Below the pieces are notes generated by a model, which saw nothing but the letters and a program-made list of their open reading frames with translations, was not told the origin of the DNA and made no database searches. Positions 11,685-22,539 of a stretch of DNA of 64,000 nucleotides are shown in pieces. Positions within the stretch are counted from its first letter, which is position 1. Every line of letters starts with the position of its first letter. Made by a program: the position numbers and the translations under genes. Location: positions 39,573,087 through 39,637,086 of the forward strand of contig OY759216.1 of the NCBI GenBank assembly GCA_963662175.1, in the 5' to 3' direction. The stretch comes from Aradus depressus. Lineage: Eukaryota > Arthropoda > Insecta > Hemiptera > Aradidae.

Positions 11685-12130
11685 TTGGTGAAACACCGGC
11701 AATGAACTTCCCCAGCACGAATTAATCTATTAAGTTTTCGCTCTCCCTCCAAAATCAATAGACCGTTTGGACTAAAAATCTATAGTTGTCTTACATAGGG
11801 GCTTCTGAATGCTCATACTAAATTTTGTTTCGATACATCTGCAGTTATTAGGGTTTTTGAGTCTCTCCTACACATCGGCTGATTTCGTGGAAAATTAATA
11901 GGGATACAATTTCGCGGGATATTGATAAGTGCCGTCCTTATAGGATTCTGGATACACGTATTAATTACATGTCGATACATTCATTCTATTGTGAATTATC
12001 GTGCTCATGCATACACACACAAACAGATTTTGTTTCGGAATCATCGGTCGGAAAACATGAAAGTCCGTTGAAAACCTAACTTCGAATTACTGAAAGATTC
12101 CTCTATAATTCGCATAGCTGGAGAAGTAAA
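11685..12130 (+). repeat. Repeat R1, near-complete reference copy (plus)
   Basis: From GTTGGTGAAACACCGGCAAT and CTTCCCCAGC, through TTTTCGCTCTCCCTCC and TTTTGTTTCGATACATCTGC, to ACACACACAAACAGATTTTG and the terminal hairpin CCTCTATAATTCGCATAGCT. The boundary pieces TACTTCCCCAGC (start) and GCTGG[A/G]GAAGTA (end) are inverse of each other. No coding capacity. Other + copies: 440-735, 5185-5660 (split by P4), 7740-7925, 23965-24450, 26357-26550, 33952-34060, 36180-36310, 50225-50830, 51284-51460. Confidence 0.7.
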
Positions 12131-12639
12131 ATTATGAAATTATATTGTAATCGTCAAAAATGTCGGAAAAATTATGTTATTCATTTCTACAAATGATTTT
12201 CCTTCTATAATGAAAAACACTGAGAAACTGAAATAATTTAAAACGTGCTTTAACTTTTGCCTTGATTGTAATCAAGAGATATTAACAAGAAGACAAAGTG
12301 AAAACGACCACAAAGAAACCAGACGGAAGGACGTTCTGTCAGCTTTCGAGATGATATTCCTCTCTTCTCGCATCTACTATCGCTCGAGTGTTTTCGCTGG
12401 TCCTCGGCGAGTGTTTCCAGTCAAAGGCTTCTAGGGACATCTCCGCACTTGTGGTATTCTTATTGGAACATTTAATTGACGAGTTAACTCTTCTTAGAGG
12501 AGCAGTTGATATAGAGAAGAGCTTGGATACGTCTTATAGGTAAGACGTGGATGAGTGGTTAGTGTTGGTTCTAATGGGTTGTGCAGAAATGACAACAGCG
12601 GTGGATGGCTACGACCTATGCATATTTCCCGGAAATCCG

Positions 12640-12800
12640 GATACACCTTGACCCTACATCTCAAATACTATCAGGTCCCGGATATTTCAACTTCAAATTG
12701 AACGAACTGTTTGTGCGGCGGAGTCGAGACTGCAGAGAATGTGGGCCTCCAATGTCCGCTGTACGACGGGCCTAGGGTGGAGTTAATATGCGGGACAGGA
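12640..12800 (+). pseudogene. LINE ORF2 C-terminal zinc-knuckle fragment
   Basis: SGPGYFNFKLNELFVRRSRD, then CRECG, and after a frameshift ETAENVGLQCPLYDGPRVEL. This follows the TGHG.F...L.......C..CG..DT..H....CP.....R pattern at the C-terminus of R1/jockey-type LINEs. The frame break shows decay. Confidence 0.6.
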
Positions 12801-14750
12801 TCCTGGGACTCGACCTATGGCAGCTGCTGACGGAAACCGGCTACCCAATGTTCAGTCGGTTGTCGTCCCCGGCTCCGCACCATAGTACAACCATTGCGAT
12901 CCCGAGTCCTCTTGGCGCGCTTTTGAGTTACGCAAATGTAATTAAGATCTCCACCATCTGCCCTCAGCTGACCAAACCAACACATTTTTATTCTATAATA
13001 AACAGTTAGGCCCTCGATGACTTTTCCTCAACAGTCTGTACTCTGAGCCCTGATTGCCGCTGTATCTTTCATCTTTACTGACCCTCGATGTCCCTAGTCG
13101 TAACCCTTCTACATCTAAGTCAATGTTTCCCTGCTTTTCCACCAATTTACTTTGCTTTTCAATTCCTATTATATTCGGTCAGAATAAGCCTCTTTCAATT
13201 TTTTTTCAGTTCCTGAGGAACCTCCGTTTGTATTCTCGTACACTGAAAAAATATGTCCGTTCGTCGCCAGGTCCTTTCATAATAAATTTCATCCGGATCG
13301 ATCACTAAGATATTTATAGATTCCTGATATATGTAAGTAATTAACTGACATTTTCTTATTATTAATCAGTTTATATATAATCAGATTATGAGCGGCAGTG
13401 AAACTTGTCAAAGGCCGAGCTGTCAGTAAAATGGCCTTTCAACAGATTAAAAACGTATTAGAGGGGATTCGATTTTGGTTTAATGGTTGATAATACGATA
13501 AATAAGAAAGTAATGGATTGGCACTGCTTTTTACAATGAAACTTCTCAAGTTAAATATCTTTTCACAAAAGTTAATAACCCAATCAATAATAGATACATA
13601 CATTTTTTTGTCGAGTTTCGTTGGTCACAGATAGAAAAACAAATCCTAGAAAACGAGTTTAGGATTTCTTTTTGTCCTCTCTGTTATCTAGGAATATATT
13701 ATAGCCTATAATTAGATATTTTGCAAAAAAAAAGGGATAAAAAAAGAAAAAAATGTAATGTGGCCATAACAGGACATCCTTATACCAACCACTTTTGTAC
13801 AAATACCTCTACCCCCCCCCCCCCCCCCCCCCCCCATCTGGATTAACTTATCGTCGAGTTGTTAGTTGTGGCATCAGCGGTTTTTTTTGTTTCATTGTAG
13901 GTTCAGCGAATTTCTGAATGACATACTCTTACCCAGTAATGTCTACTTCACTTTTTTTTTTAGTTACGAAACAAATAATTTCGGTAAAAACTCAACATTT
14001 TCGAATTTTCAACCATTATTTTTAAATATTAGACATTACATCGTCGGGTTTAGTTATAATCTAAGACAAGTTTAAAGTGCGAATCGTACCTATGTATAGA
14101 ACTTTCAACTAGAAAATCATTCATATAAATATTATTTTTAAAAATTGTTCCTATGTGTTACAATTTAAACGGAAAGAGCTATGAGATATGAGTTCTTAGT
14201 TAAAGCCCGGGCATGAGCCACAATAACTAACAAATAGCGCAAACGTTTACGAATTGCATGTTGGCCAATAAAATTGTGTCTATCTTCCCAATATACAACT
14301 TAAATGAAAGTTCGATTTTTTCAATTTTAATTTCCGATCTAAGACCACCGACTGCACGCCATACGTTAGCAATAAGACTCACTACACTTCAGCACCACCC
14401 ATCAACCCCTTATATCCACGAGTCTACACCAATCCAAAATTTCACAAAATTGTAGTCTGTTTTATTAATGTTCATTGAATTGTGATTTGTTTGCAATAAA
14501 TGCACATATATATGCAAAGATATTTGGCAAATTATGCAATTAAAAACTAAAAATATGCGAAAGGCCGCAAAGAAAAAAAGTACCTACAGAATAAAATAAA
14601 CTACAAAAGTAATAGAAAATCTTTATAGACCTAAAATGTATTAAATAAAAAATATATAAGCAAAAAAATATAGTGTATAGAATAGAGTATAATAACAATA
14701 AAATAATGATATTGGAATAGGAAAGTATTTTGCATGAAAAGCTGAAGTTA
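12800..14750. other. Unassigned AT-rich region
   Basis: Apart from the poly-C repeat (13770-13930), a P5-like tail scrap (GTCGGGTTTAGTTATAATCT at 14043) and a SINE tail scrap (14196-14230), I recognise nothing. Open frames of 60-85 codons here have no domain. Confidence 0.45.
13809..13836 (+). repeat. Poly-C tract in a further dispersed repeat
   Basis: It follows CCTTATACCAACCACTTTTG and ACAAATACCTCTA. The inverse arrangement (G-rich run next to AAGTGGTCGGTATAAGAAG) is at 15490-15540 and 9140-9205, so this tract marks another repeat family with a C/G-run. Confidence 0.75.
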
Positions 14751-14754
14751 CTGA

Positions 14755-14850
14755 TTTATCGATACTATCGATAGTTCCCGCCGATATTAACGGACTATCG
14801 ATAGTGTCCAACTATCGACTATCGCCCATTCCTACCTGCTTGACAGTCGG
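14755..14850 (+). repeat. Cluster of TATCGATA/ACTATCGATAGT sites, possibly a hAT-like transposon end
   Basis: Four ATCGATA-type sites in 70 bp (TTATCGATACTATCGATAGT; GGACTATCGATAGTG; ACTATCGACTATCGCCCATT). Read on the other strand it is GGAATGGGCGATAGTCGATA..., resembling subterminal repeats of some hAT elements. TATCGATA is also the insect DRE promoter site, but no gene follows that I can support: the 83-codon frame at 14905 has no recognised domain. Confidence 0.5.
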
Positions 14851-15655
14851 TCTCACTCCTCATTTCCATAAATCTCATAGCCATCAGGAAACCAGTAGAG
14901 AAGAATGTCTGGAGACTTCAAAGTTGTAACCTTATTCCATAATAGAGAATTATACACTCAAAAATTTAACATACAGCAGTCGGAATGGTTTAAAGGTTAT
15001 CGACCTGGCCCGGATAGCATTGACAGCTTTCTTATCGTACCGTCATGGAAGAGGAAGATACAAACAAGCTGTTTGAGAACAAAATCAAACAAGGTGTATT
15101 TTTACTATACTACGTGGATTATTATTAATTATTTAAATATATTCAAAGACAAGTAAACAATTATTTAAAGTACTCAAGTTCATAGCATTCCAATATTAAT
15201 TTTGTTTTAAGAAAATACTTAGACCAGCCGCAGGGAGTTGAAGAGTTGAGAACAACTCACTAAAAATACTAAAGAATCTGAATAACAGTTTACATAAAAA
15301 TGAATTTCCTTTTAGCTTTTCTCTAAGTGAGGCTTAAATAACTTTGTTTTTTAATACTGTCTATTCCACAAGAATTGTATACAGACACTACAAAGACAAA
15401 TTTGCTGAGTGCGAATATAGGTTGAGCGAATTGCAGAGAGTAACTTACTCATACCCAGTAATTTCAGTATGAAATGAATTTCAGAGGAGGGAGGGGGAGG
15501 GAAAGTGATCTGTACGAAAGTGGTCGGTATAAGAAGGTCCATAATATATCACATATATATTTGTAGTTGAAAAACAAGAAATTTCATTTAAAACTCAACA
15601 TTAAATTTTTCAACGATTATTTTTAAATATTGTCTATTCCACAAGACAATTTTTA

Positions 15656-16397
15656 TATGGGTAATTCCATATGAACTCGACATGACGGCCCACATCACGA
15701 CTTTGAAAATGAAAAGTGACTTCATTTTTTTGATACTTTAGACACAAACGAACGAAAAAATCGTCATAAGAATTTTAAAAAATCGCTGTGACTAACTGTG
15801 CAAATATATTACTGAATTCATGGTTTTTAATGAGTTTTCTTATTGATAAAATATTTTCGTTCCCAAATGAACCATTTCATATGAAAAAAAATGTAGGGAT
15901 ATAGTTTTTTGTTGGAAATTTTCCGTAGAATCCGAAAATTTTGTCAAAATTCTGAAATGAATTGATGTTTTTCGTTAAACATCAGTTTTTTTTCAAAAAG
16001 TCGACTTTTTTTTTGATTTAACATATTTCAAAAACTTATGTATGAAAGTTTAAGTTTGACGTCTTAAATTACTTGTGAGTGTTCCCACTAACGAACGCAC
16101 AATCAATTTTTTTGGGTATCCTACTTGTTTTAATTTTACGCCAAAATTCATTTGTTAAATTTATCAACACGTTCAATCAAATGTTTATAATATACAGGGT
16201 GATTTTATCCATAAGAAAAATCGTTAAAAACCATGAATTCAGTAATACCGCTGCACAGTTAGTCATAGCGATTTTTTAAAATTCTTATGACGATTTTTTG
16301 GTTCGTTTGTGTCCAAATTATCGAAAAATTAAGTCTTTTTTTATTTTCAAAGTCGTGATGTGGGCCGTCATGTCGAGTTCATATGGAATTACCCATA
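15656..16397. mobile_element. Long-terminal-inverted-repeat DNA element (about 740 bp) at a TA target
   Basis: It begins TATGGGTAATTCCATATGAA and ends with the reverse complement. The inverted arms extend about 190 bp (to about 15850 and from about 16200) with moderate divergence; the centre is AT-rich and non-coding. The dinucleotide TA flanks both ends (15654-15655, 16398-16399), as expected for Tc1/mariner-type targeting, though the superfamily is not proved. It interrupts a P5 PLE tail. Confidence 0.75.
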
Positions 16398-16451
16398 TAG
16401 AAATTACCGGTTTCGGCATGACATCGTCCAGGTTTAGTTATAAACTAAGAT

Positions 16452-16679
16452 CAAAAATCATTTTTATAGTACATCAGACAGGTATGGAAGGCGACTAGGA
16501 AATCGTTCATATAAATATTATTTTTTGTAGCTTTACTTTCCGTTTGTTCTGAACTATCAAATAACCTGCTTTCTGAGCAATTGAGGAATATGACGCTTTC
16601 GGTTGTGTCAGAAGTGTGGCTATTGGCGATAATGTGGGTCACGAAAGTCGACCTGTTACCTCGGTTATTTATTTCAGTT
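16452..16679 (-). pseudogene. Penelope-like endonuclease fragment, C-terminal part of the split copy
   Basis: The minus strand continues the GIY-YIG domain: TEINNRGNRSTFVTHIIANS, then HTSDTTESVIFL and a run-out to a stop. TEINNRG..STF..HI...H is the usual second half of the PLE endonuclease, so the piece is collinear with 17442-17640 across the inserted palindrome. The tail motif of family P5 follows directly at 16411-16432, linking that tail to a PLE coding region. Confidence 0.82.
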
Positions 16680-16691
16680 ATATATTATTTA

Positions 16692-17429
16692 TTATATAAA
16701 TAAAAGATGCTGTCTTCATAATGTTTTATTTTAGACCAGAACCGGTTTTCGGCGCAACAGCGTCATCATCAGTGGTTCATCTATCATAGAATAACAAAAT
16801 ATACAAATAATAAAAGGTATAAATAACTCTTAAAGCATCAGGGTACAGAATAAGAAGATAAAAATTATAAAATTAACTTACCCCACCCACACAGCACAGC
16901 GGTTAAAAGACAACTGGGATAGCTCTAAGGGGTGGGGATAGCTAGGTTCACTCACTCTCTCAAAAAACCATTCGTTCTAATATATACAATAACTAAAACA
17001 AGTCTGTACATAATAGTAACATAAAAAATTGTTTCCACCATACAACCAAAGAAATTTTTATTGTCATAAAATATAATAAATAAAAATTGTATTAGTTATT
17101 GTATATATTAGAATGAATGGTTTTTGCATGTTGAGAGAGTGAGTGAACCCACCCCTTAGGGCTATGCCAGTTGTCTTCTGACCGCTGTGATGTGTGGGTG
17201 GGGTAAGTTTATTTTATAATTGTTATCTTCTTACTCTGTACCATGATGCTTTAAGAGTTATTTATACTTTTTATTATTTGTATATTTTGTTATTCTATGA
17301 TAGATGAACCACTGATGATGACGCTGTTGCGTCGAAAACCTGTTCTGGTCTAAAATAAAACAATGGGAAGACAACGTCTTTTATTTCTATGAGCAATCTC
17401 GTCCCACAACATCTTACTATCACATATGG
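16692..17429 (+). mobile_element. Palindromic PLE-derived element (P1) nested in another PLE
   Basis: Two arms of about 360 bp meet near 17060. Each has the P1 hammerhead-like motif (minus 16738-16772, plus 17322-17352). The flanking 12-mer ATATATTATTTA is at 16680-16691 and 17430-17441. There is no single-copy coding core: it is essentially the 3' end of the 2183-3411 element facing itself. Confidence 0.85.
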
Positions 17430-17441
17430 ATATATTATTTA

Positions 17442-17640
17442 ATTCTATCTTTAAAACGTCGGCCAGTCTGTCCAATATACAATTGATTGCACTTCGCAAA
17501 CTGTAGACTATATACTCTACATTTTAGTTTTGTCCATATCTCTATCTAAGCACTGGCTCATGAAATTGATAGTTTTCAGACCTATATTATATCCTTGTTT
17601 TCTCAATAATTTACCTACTTTGTCTGATATTTTCCCAACT
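17442..17640 (-). pseudogene. Penelope-like RT/endonuclease fragment, N-proximal part of the split copy
   Basis: The minus strand reads VGKISDKVGKLLRKQGYNIG, then LKTINFMSQCL; after one frameshift it reads CRVYSLQFAKCNQLYIGQTG, then RRFKDRI. This is the typical PLE linker followed by the GIY-YIG motif, with a Cys pair before YIGQTGR. It stops at the P1 insertion (17441). The frameshift and a later stop show it is dead. Confidence 0.85.
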
Positions 17641-18339
17641 AATATATAATATTAGTATTATATATTAGTTGGGAAAATATCAGGCAAAGTAGGTAACTAT
17701 ATAATAGGTAACAATATAATAAAGTTTCTACTATATAGTAGGTAACAATATCATAAAGTTTCTAATATTATTAGAAACTTTATTATATTGTGTTTCTTAT
17801 TTATTAAGTTTATTTCTATAGTTATTAGTTTTAATCTTTCTATTCCTTTCGCCTCGCCCCTCCCAGAAGGAGTTCTGACAGCTGGACCCTCACCCACTTC
17901 AGTAATATTGTCACCGAACTGACAGGAAAACCTCATTTGTCTCCGTTGCCTTTGAACTTGGTAAAACTAGCTGTGTCTGGTCGGTATACACAGATGAAAC
18001 CAAGACCGAATCGGAAGTAGGTTGCGTCTTCCATATCTTCCATTCTCTCGACAGAAATCAGACGCAAATCGAGAATTTCTATGGTTTTATGTACTTAATT
18101 ATTGTTTTACTATTTCTATTTTAACAATATACGATGGTATAAAGGCGTGCAAAAAAAAAAATCATATTTTATTCACCAAAATAAAATTATGTTAATATTT
18201 ATAATATTTAAAAAATATTTATTTTTGTTAAAATATTGTCAAAATCAATACCAGGACGCTAAATCTCGAATGTTTTTTTTCTTCTTTTTTTGATCATTTT
18301 TTTTTTACAATGGCCAAATAGTATTTATAATTTTATAGT

Positions 18340-18895
18340 TTGTTATTATGACTCATGCTTTAACTACAAGGTCATATCGCCTACTAGATATAAGATATAT
18401 TTATTTCTCATAGAAATAAAATACGTTGTCTCCCCACTATTTTATTTTTGACCAGAACCGGTCTTCAACGCAACAGCGTCATCATTAGTGGTACATCCCA
18501 CCCGCACAGCGCAGCGGTTAAAGGACAACTGGTCAGATGACGCTGTTACGTTGAAAACCGGTTCTGGTCAAAAATAAAACATTGGGAAACGTATTTTATT
18601 TCTATGAGAAATCTCGTCCCACAACATCTTACCAACACATATGAGAGCGCTCTTTCGTCACTATGGTGGACATGAGCCCGACTCTGTGTGAGTTCTAAAT
18701 TTTGCCTGCCTAGAATACTCACCTAGGATAGGGAACCATCGCTTAACGTCCCATCCGAAGGACGGCGTGCTTAAGTTTATTTTACCTCCCAGATAAAATA
18801 TAATAAACTAAGGCCCTCGGCCGGGTTTCGAACTAGCGACCTTGAGCTTAGTAAGCAAGCACGCATACCACTGAGCTATCGGCGCCCTGTAATTC
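18340..18895 (-). mobile_element. SINE (minus) split by the P1 palindrome
   Basis: The tail and first body segment are at 18348-18390, the rest at 18647-18893 including head (GCATACCACTGAGCTATCGG). The intervening 256 bp are the PLE-derived element, so the SINE inserted first. Confidence 0.8.
18391..18646 (+). mobile_element. Palindromic PLE-derived element (P1) inside a SINE
   Basis: Short arms with ACCGGTCTTCAACGCAACAG and its reverse complement, plus the P1 end segment CTCGTCCCACAACATCTTAC. SINE sequence stops at CGCCTACTA on the left and resumes at GAGCGCTC on the right. No convincing target duplication could be read. The hammerhead-like core is mutated (GATGACGCTGTTACGTTGAAA). Confidence 0.68.
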
Positions 18896-19227
18896 TAGAT
18901 AAAATGTATGTATATTGTAAAGATAATATCTATAATATACAATAATTTGTTCTGTGCTTATTGATTCATTGGCAGGCTGGCAATATTGATGTGGTATTTT
19001 GTGTCTAGTGTTTGTCCGCTTCTGCTATGCCATCGTTGTTCGGGTACAATGCACACCCTTATGGTAATAAATTCATTCCCGTTAGATGTACCTATAAAAA
19101 TGATTCGCACTCAGAAAACTTAGTGTAGCAAACTCGTTCTTAATTTATAATTAAACTTGACAATGGCGTAGGCGTAATGCCGAAAACGATAGTTCAAGTT
19201 TCCCTCTAAGTGAAGAATAACTTAAAT

Positions 19228-19505
19228 CATATGTGATAGTAAGATGATGTGGGACTAGATTTCTGAAAGAAATAACAGACGTTGTCTTCCCACTGTTTTA
19301 TTTATACCAAAACCGGTTTTCGACGCAACAGCGTCATCATCAGTGGTTCATCCCACCCACACAGCACAGCGGTTGGAAGATAACTGTTATCTTCCAACCG
19401 CTGTGCTGTGTGGGTGGGAAGAACCACTGATGATGACGCTGTTGCGTCGAAAACCGGTTCTGGTATAAATAAAACAGTGGGAAGACAACGTCTTTTATTT
19501 CTATT
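19228..19505 (+). mobile_element. Near-perfect palindromic P1 element with 12-bp target duplication
   Basis: Arms of about 117 bp (about 19266-19382 and 19384-19500) are almost identical in inverted orientation and meet at GGAAGATAACTGTTATCTTCC. AATAACTTAAAT flanks it at 19216-19227 and 19506-19517. It carries the P1 hammerhead-like motif on both strands (minus about 19312-19343, plus about 19421-19452). The low arm divergence points to recent formation. Confidence 0.85.
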
Positions 19506-19519
19506 AATAACTTAAATGT

Positions 19520-19951
19520 TTTCCGATTTTGCCGAAAATTCAATTTACCTAACAGTTCCTTGTTAATTGCTTACATATCTTATATAAAGGTAATACGATT
19601 TACAGGCTAAGAAGATTGACATGAAACAAATCTAGCTTGAGATAAATGATAAATTTTGACATTTTCCCGTTGACCCCTGAAATACAGAAAATCCGAGAAG
19701 GGTAGATCTCTGAATAATTCATTGTCTTAATATTTCAGACTGAAACAGAGCAGCTGGTCGCTATGTCAATAACGGGACCAGGAACTTTACTTGGACCACC
19801 TTAGTGAATAAATATTGGTTTACCTCGGTCGCATAGGGCTTCGAGTCTGACATACATGGATTAGAATTAATAACACTACTAAAATAAATAAATAAATTGT
19901 GATGTAAACTACGCAACATTTTTTTTATGAATATAAAAAGTAATTTTTTTT

Positions 19952-20004
<53 letters not shown>

Positions 20005-20940
20005 CAAGGTCTTGAAAAAAACAAGGGAAATCAAATAAAAGAAATCAAAAGAACAGCTGTGAGATAAAATAAAAGTAGAGTCGTGAGCTAGCTCTGGAAC
20101 AAGGCACTGTAAATTGATATGTTTTTAATATAGTGAAGTTGAACAATTAGATGAAAGTTGACGGGTGAAGTTGAGATGTGGAAAATAATCGAGGTCTAAA
20201 TTATGTGGTAGAAACTTGAAAAGAAGGTACATTTAATCATATATATTTTTCAATATGCCCAAACACAAACAAAAAAGAATAGTTTTAAGTATTTAGTTTT
20301 AATGATTTTGTTCTTTTGTTTCTTTTTTTATTTTTGTTTTGTTCAATGTTCAGATTTTTAATTATAATGTGTAAATAAAGAAAATAACCCAATTATTTGT
20401 CCTCTTAAAATCCTATTCTATTCATCTTCCCTGTTGGCCCAGTAATATCATTTGAAAAACCTTAGATTAGAAATTAATATTATTTAAAATTATTAAAAAT
20501 TGGTATCTCTTTGTAAATCCAAGTGTAAAGTTTGTTAAATGAATTTTTTTTGTTGTATACGTGTACTTTCTTAAAAATTGCACGCCATAAATTATTGATT
20601 ATACTTTTTTAAGACCATTTTCGAAAAACTACTGTAGAAATCAAAATTTAAATAAAGAAAAGAGATCAAATTTCTACAGGAAATGTGGTAATTCAAAAAA
20701 ATAATTATCACAAAATACTTGAAAATTAGCTATTATAGTCAAAGATTAAACCTGCATTGATTTCCGGACAATCTAAAATCTACCTGAGTGTGCCCTTCAT
20801 TTCTTGAGACTCACTTTGTGTCAGACTTCAAGAGTTAATTATCTAAATTATAAGCTATCTTAATGTAAATACTCTTATGACGTATCCTATTATGTACCAT
20901 GTTATGATTTAACGGCAATACAAATTATTATTATTATTAA
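19520..20940. other. AT-rich intergenic stretch with a TA tract
   Basis: (TA)n at 19960-20003; otherwise low-complexity AT-rich sequence with no recognised gene or element. Confidence 0.5.
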
Positions 20941-20945
20941 CTCAG

Positions 20946-21060
20946 CTGAGAGGGCGCTGGCAGCTAGGAGGTTGCGTACTTGCCTACTGAGCTCAGTATA
21001 AACCCATCCCTTAGATGATTAAACCTTGGTAGGGAAAATTTAGGAATCCCACATTAGAAC
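20946..21060 (+). mobile_element. Diverged SINE fragment (plus)
   Basis: It begins GAGAGGGCGCTGGCAGCTAG, keeps TGCCTACTGAGCTCAGTA, then jumps to AAATTTAGGAATCCCACA of the body. Large internal losses. Confidence 0.5.
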
Positions 21061-21126
21061 TAACATGAAAGGGATAAAAGTATAGGATGCTTAGGTACCT
21101 GGGTGCACACACCACTGTAAGCGATA

Positions 21127-21372
21127 GAATTTTTTTTTTTTTTTATTCCTTTTGGGCTTATGTACGATGCATATTAGCCATGATTCTTATAATGGTTTTA
21201 ACCTAGTTATTTACGACATCCATAGCCCCGGGAGAGAGTTCTATCTACGAAATAAAACTCACTCCCGGACGGGATTCGAACCCGCAAACCAAGGTGAGAC
21301 CATACGACCAAAGCCCTACGCTCTAGCCCGCACGGTCACCATGGCTCCCATAGCAATCATTTTTTTTTTTTA
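21127..21372 (-). mobile_element. Second tRNA-derived SINE family (minus)
   Basis: The minus strand opens with a tRNA-like head (GGTGACCGTGCGGGCTAGAG as A-box region; GGGTTCGAATCCC as B box). It then reads GGGAGTGAGTTTTATTTCGT and CATGGCTAATATGCATCGTA, ending at a poly(A) (poly(T) on +, 21131-21145). The long spacing between boxes resembles a class II tRNA (Leu/Ser type). The matching tail at 1519-1650 shows it is dispersed. Confidence 0.72.
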
Positions 21373-21924
21373 ATTTTATATATTTTGTTTTGAAAAATTG
21401 ACTATTTTGTAAACTCTAGATGAGTATTTTTGTTTTTATAAAAACATGGCCCACACCTGGAACCCCTCTCTATAAACATAGGGCCTCTATACACCTGGAG
21501 TGCACCTCTCCACCGCCACACGACTGGTATCCTGCCTCCACATCGAGACTTCCTCAGATCGGATAGAACGGTGTGCTCATGGCCGGTCACCCTCATCGGT
21601 GTCTACACTAGTTTACATTATTGACCAGTAATTATGAGCTTCGTATTTTATATCAACAATTTATTTCAAACCAGAGACAATTTATTAATGTTTCTTACAT
21701 ATCGAATATATTTTTATTTTCCATTTCATTTGTTTATTTTTTTTAAATTATGGGACCGGAACTTTAAACTCCTCTCAGGTTCAACGACCAGCCCTCCCAA
21801 TATATCTAACCCATCTCACATAAATTTTATTAATAGAAATAAAAACCATTAGAATCTATTCATGTTTGCCAATGAGAAACAAGTTTATTTACATAAATAA
21901 AAGAAATTTATTTTTTGAAAAATT

Positions 21925-22080
21925 GTTTATTCTACAAAAATAAATTGTATACAAAAACTAACGGTTTTGGCGTTACACCATCGATAGGTTTAGGTATAAA
22001 TATACTAAGCCACGTTTTCTAGTGTGAGCCGTACATATAGCTTCATCAGGTACTTTAGGAAGAGGTTGGAATTCAACTAG
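21925..22080 (-). mobile_element. PLE-like tail, family P5
   Basis: The minus strand contains GGTGTAACGCCAAAACCGTT preceded by CGATGG, and downstream the ATTGTTTATTCTAC segment that also follows the motif at 15640, 56776 and 63390. It is assigned to P5 by similarity to the tail attached to coding sequence at 16411. Confidence 0.5.
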
Positions 22081-22196
22081 GAAATCCCCATGGCTTACAG
22101 TTAGATATTTATTTGCTTAGAAATTTTTACTTACAATAACAGCGGTAAAAATTAAATTAAAGATAACAATTATTAAATTCTATCGAGATAAGCTTA

Positions 22197-22506
22197 GGTT
22201 AGGTTTTATGACTCATACTACCAGAGCGCTCTTTCGTCACTCTGGTGGACATGAGCCCGATTCTACTGTGGGAGACTTAATTTTGCCTGCCCTAAATTTT
22301 TATTCACCTAGGGCAGGGGTCTTGAACGAGTACCTGACATCGTACAGGCTCGGGACCATCGCTTAACGTCCCATCCGAAGGACGGCATGCTTAAGTTTAT
22401 TTAACCTCCTAGATAAAATAAACTAAGAGCCTCGGTCGGGTTTCGAACCTACGTTCTTGAGCTCAGAAGACAAGCACGCATACCACTGAGCTACCGGCGC
22501 CCTCAA
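22197..22506 (-). mobile_element. Full-length SINE (minus) with 12-bp target duplication
   Basis: It runs from the TTAGG-type tail through the body to the tRNA head (CACTGAGCTACCGGCGCCCT). GAGATAAGCTTA is repeated at 22185-22196 and 22507-22518. The segment between GACTCAT and ACTACCAGAG is deleted relative to the consensus. Confidence 0.88.
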
Positions 22507-22539
22507 GAGATAAGCTTATTAATTACTTATTATTGTCAT

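Larger units (their letters stand above)
15600..17650 (-). mobile_element. Penelope-like element (family P5) carrying two nested insertions
   Basis: On the minus strand, reading from 17650 leftward, PLE coding sequence is followed by the P5 tail motif GACGATGTCATGCCGAAACC (16411-16432) and an AT-rich end near 15600. It is split by a P1 palindrome (16692-17429, exact 12-bp duplication) and by a long-inverted-repeat element (15656-16397, TA duplication). The upstream end at 17611-17696 is a near-perfect palindrome of its own coding sequence. Confidence 0.78.

Noticed and set aside
19340..19543. 67-codon minus-strand frame
   Set aside because: It crosses the centre of a P1 palindrome; the peptide is an artefact of the inverted repeat.
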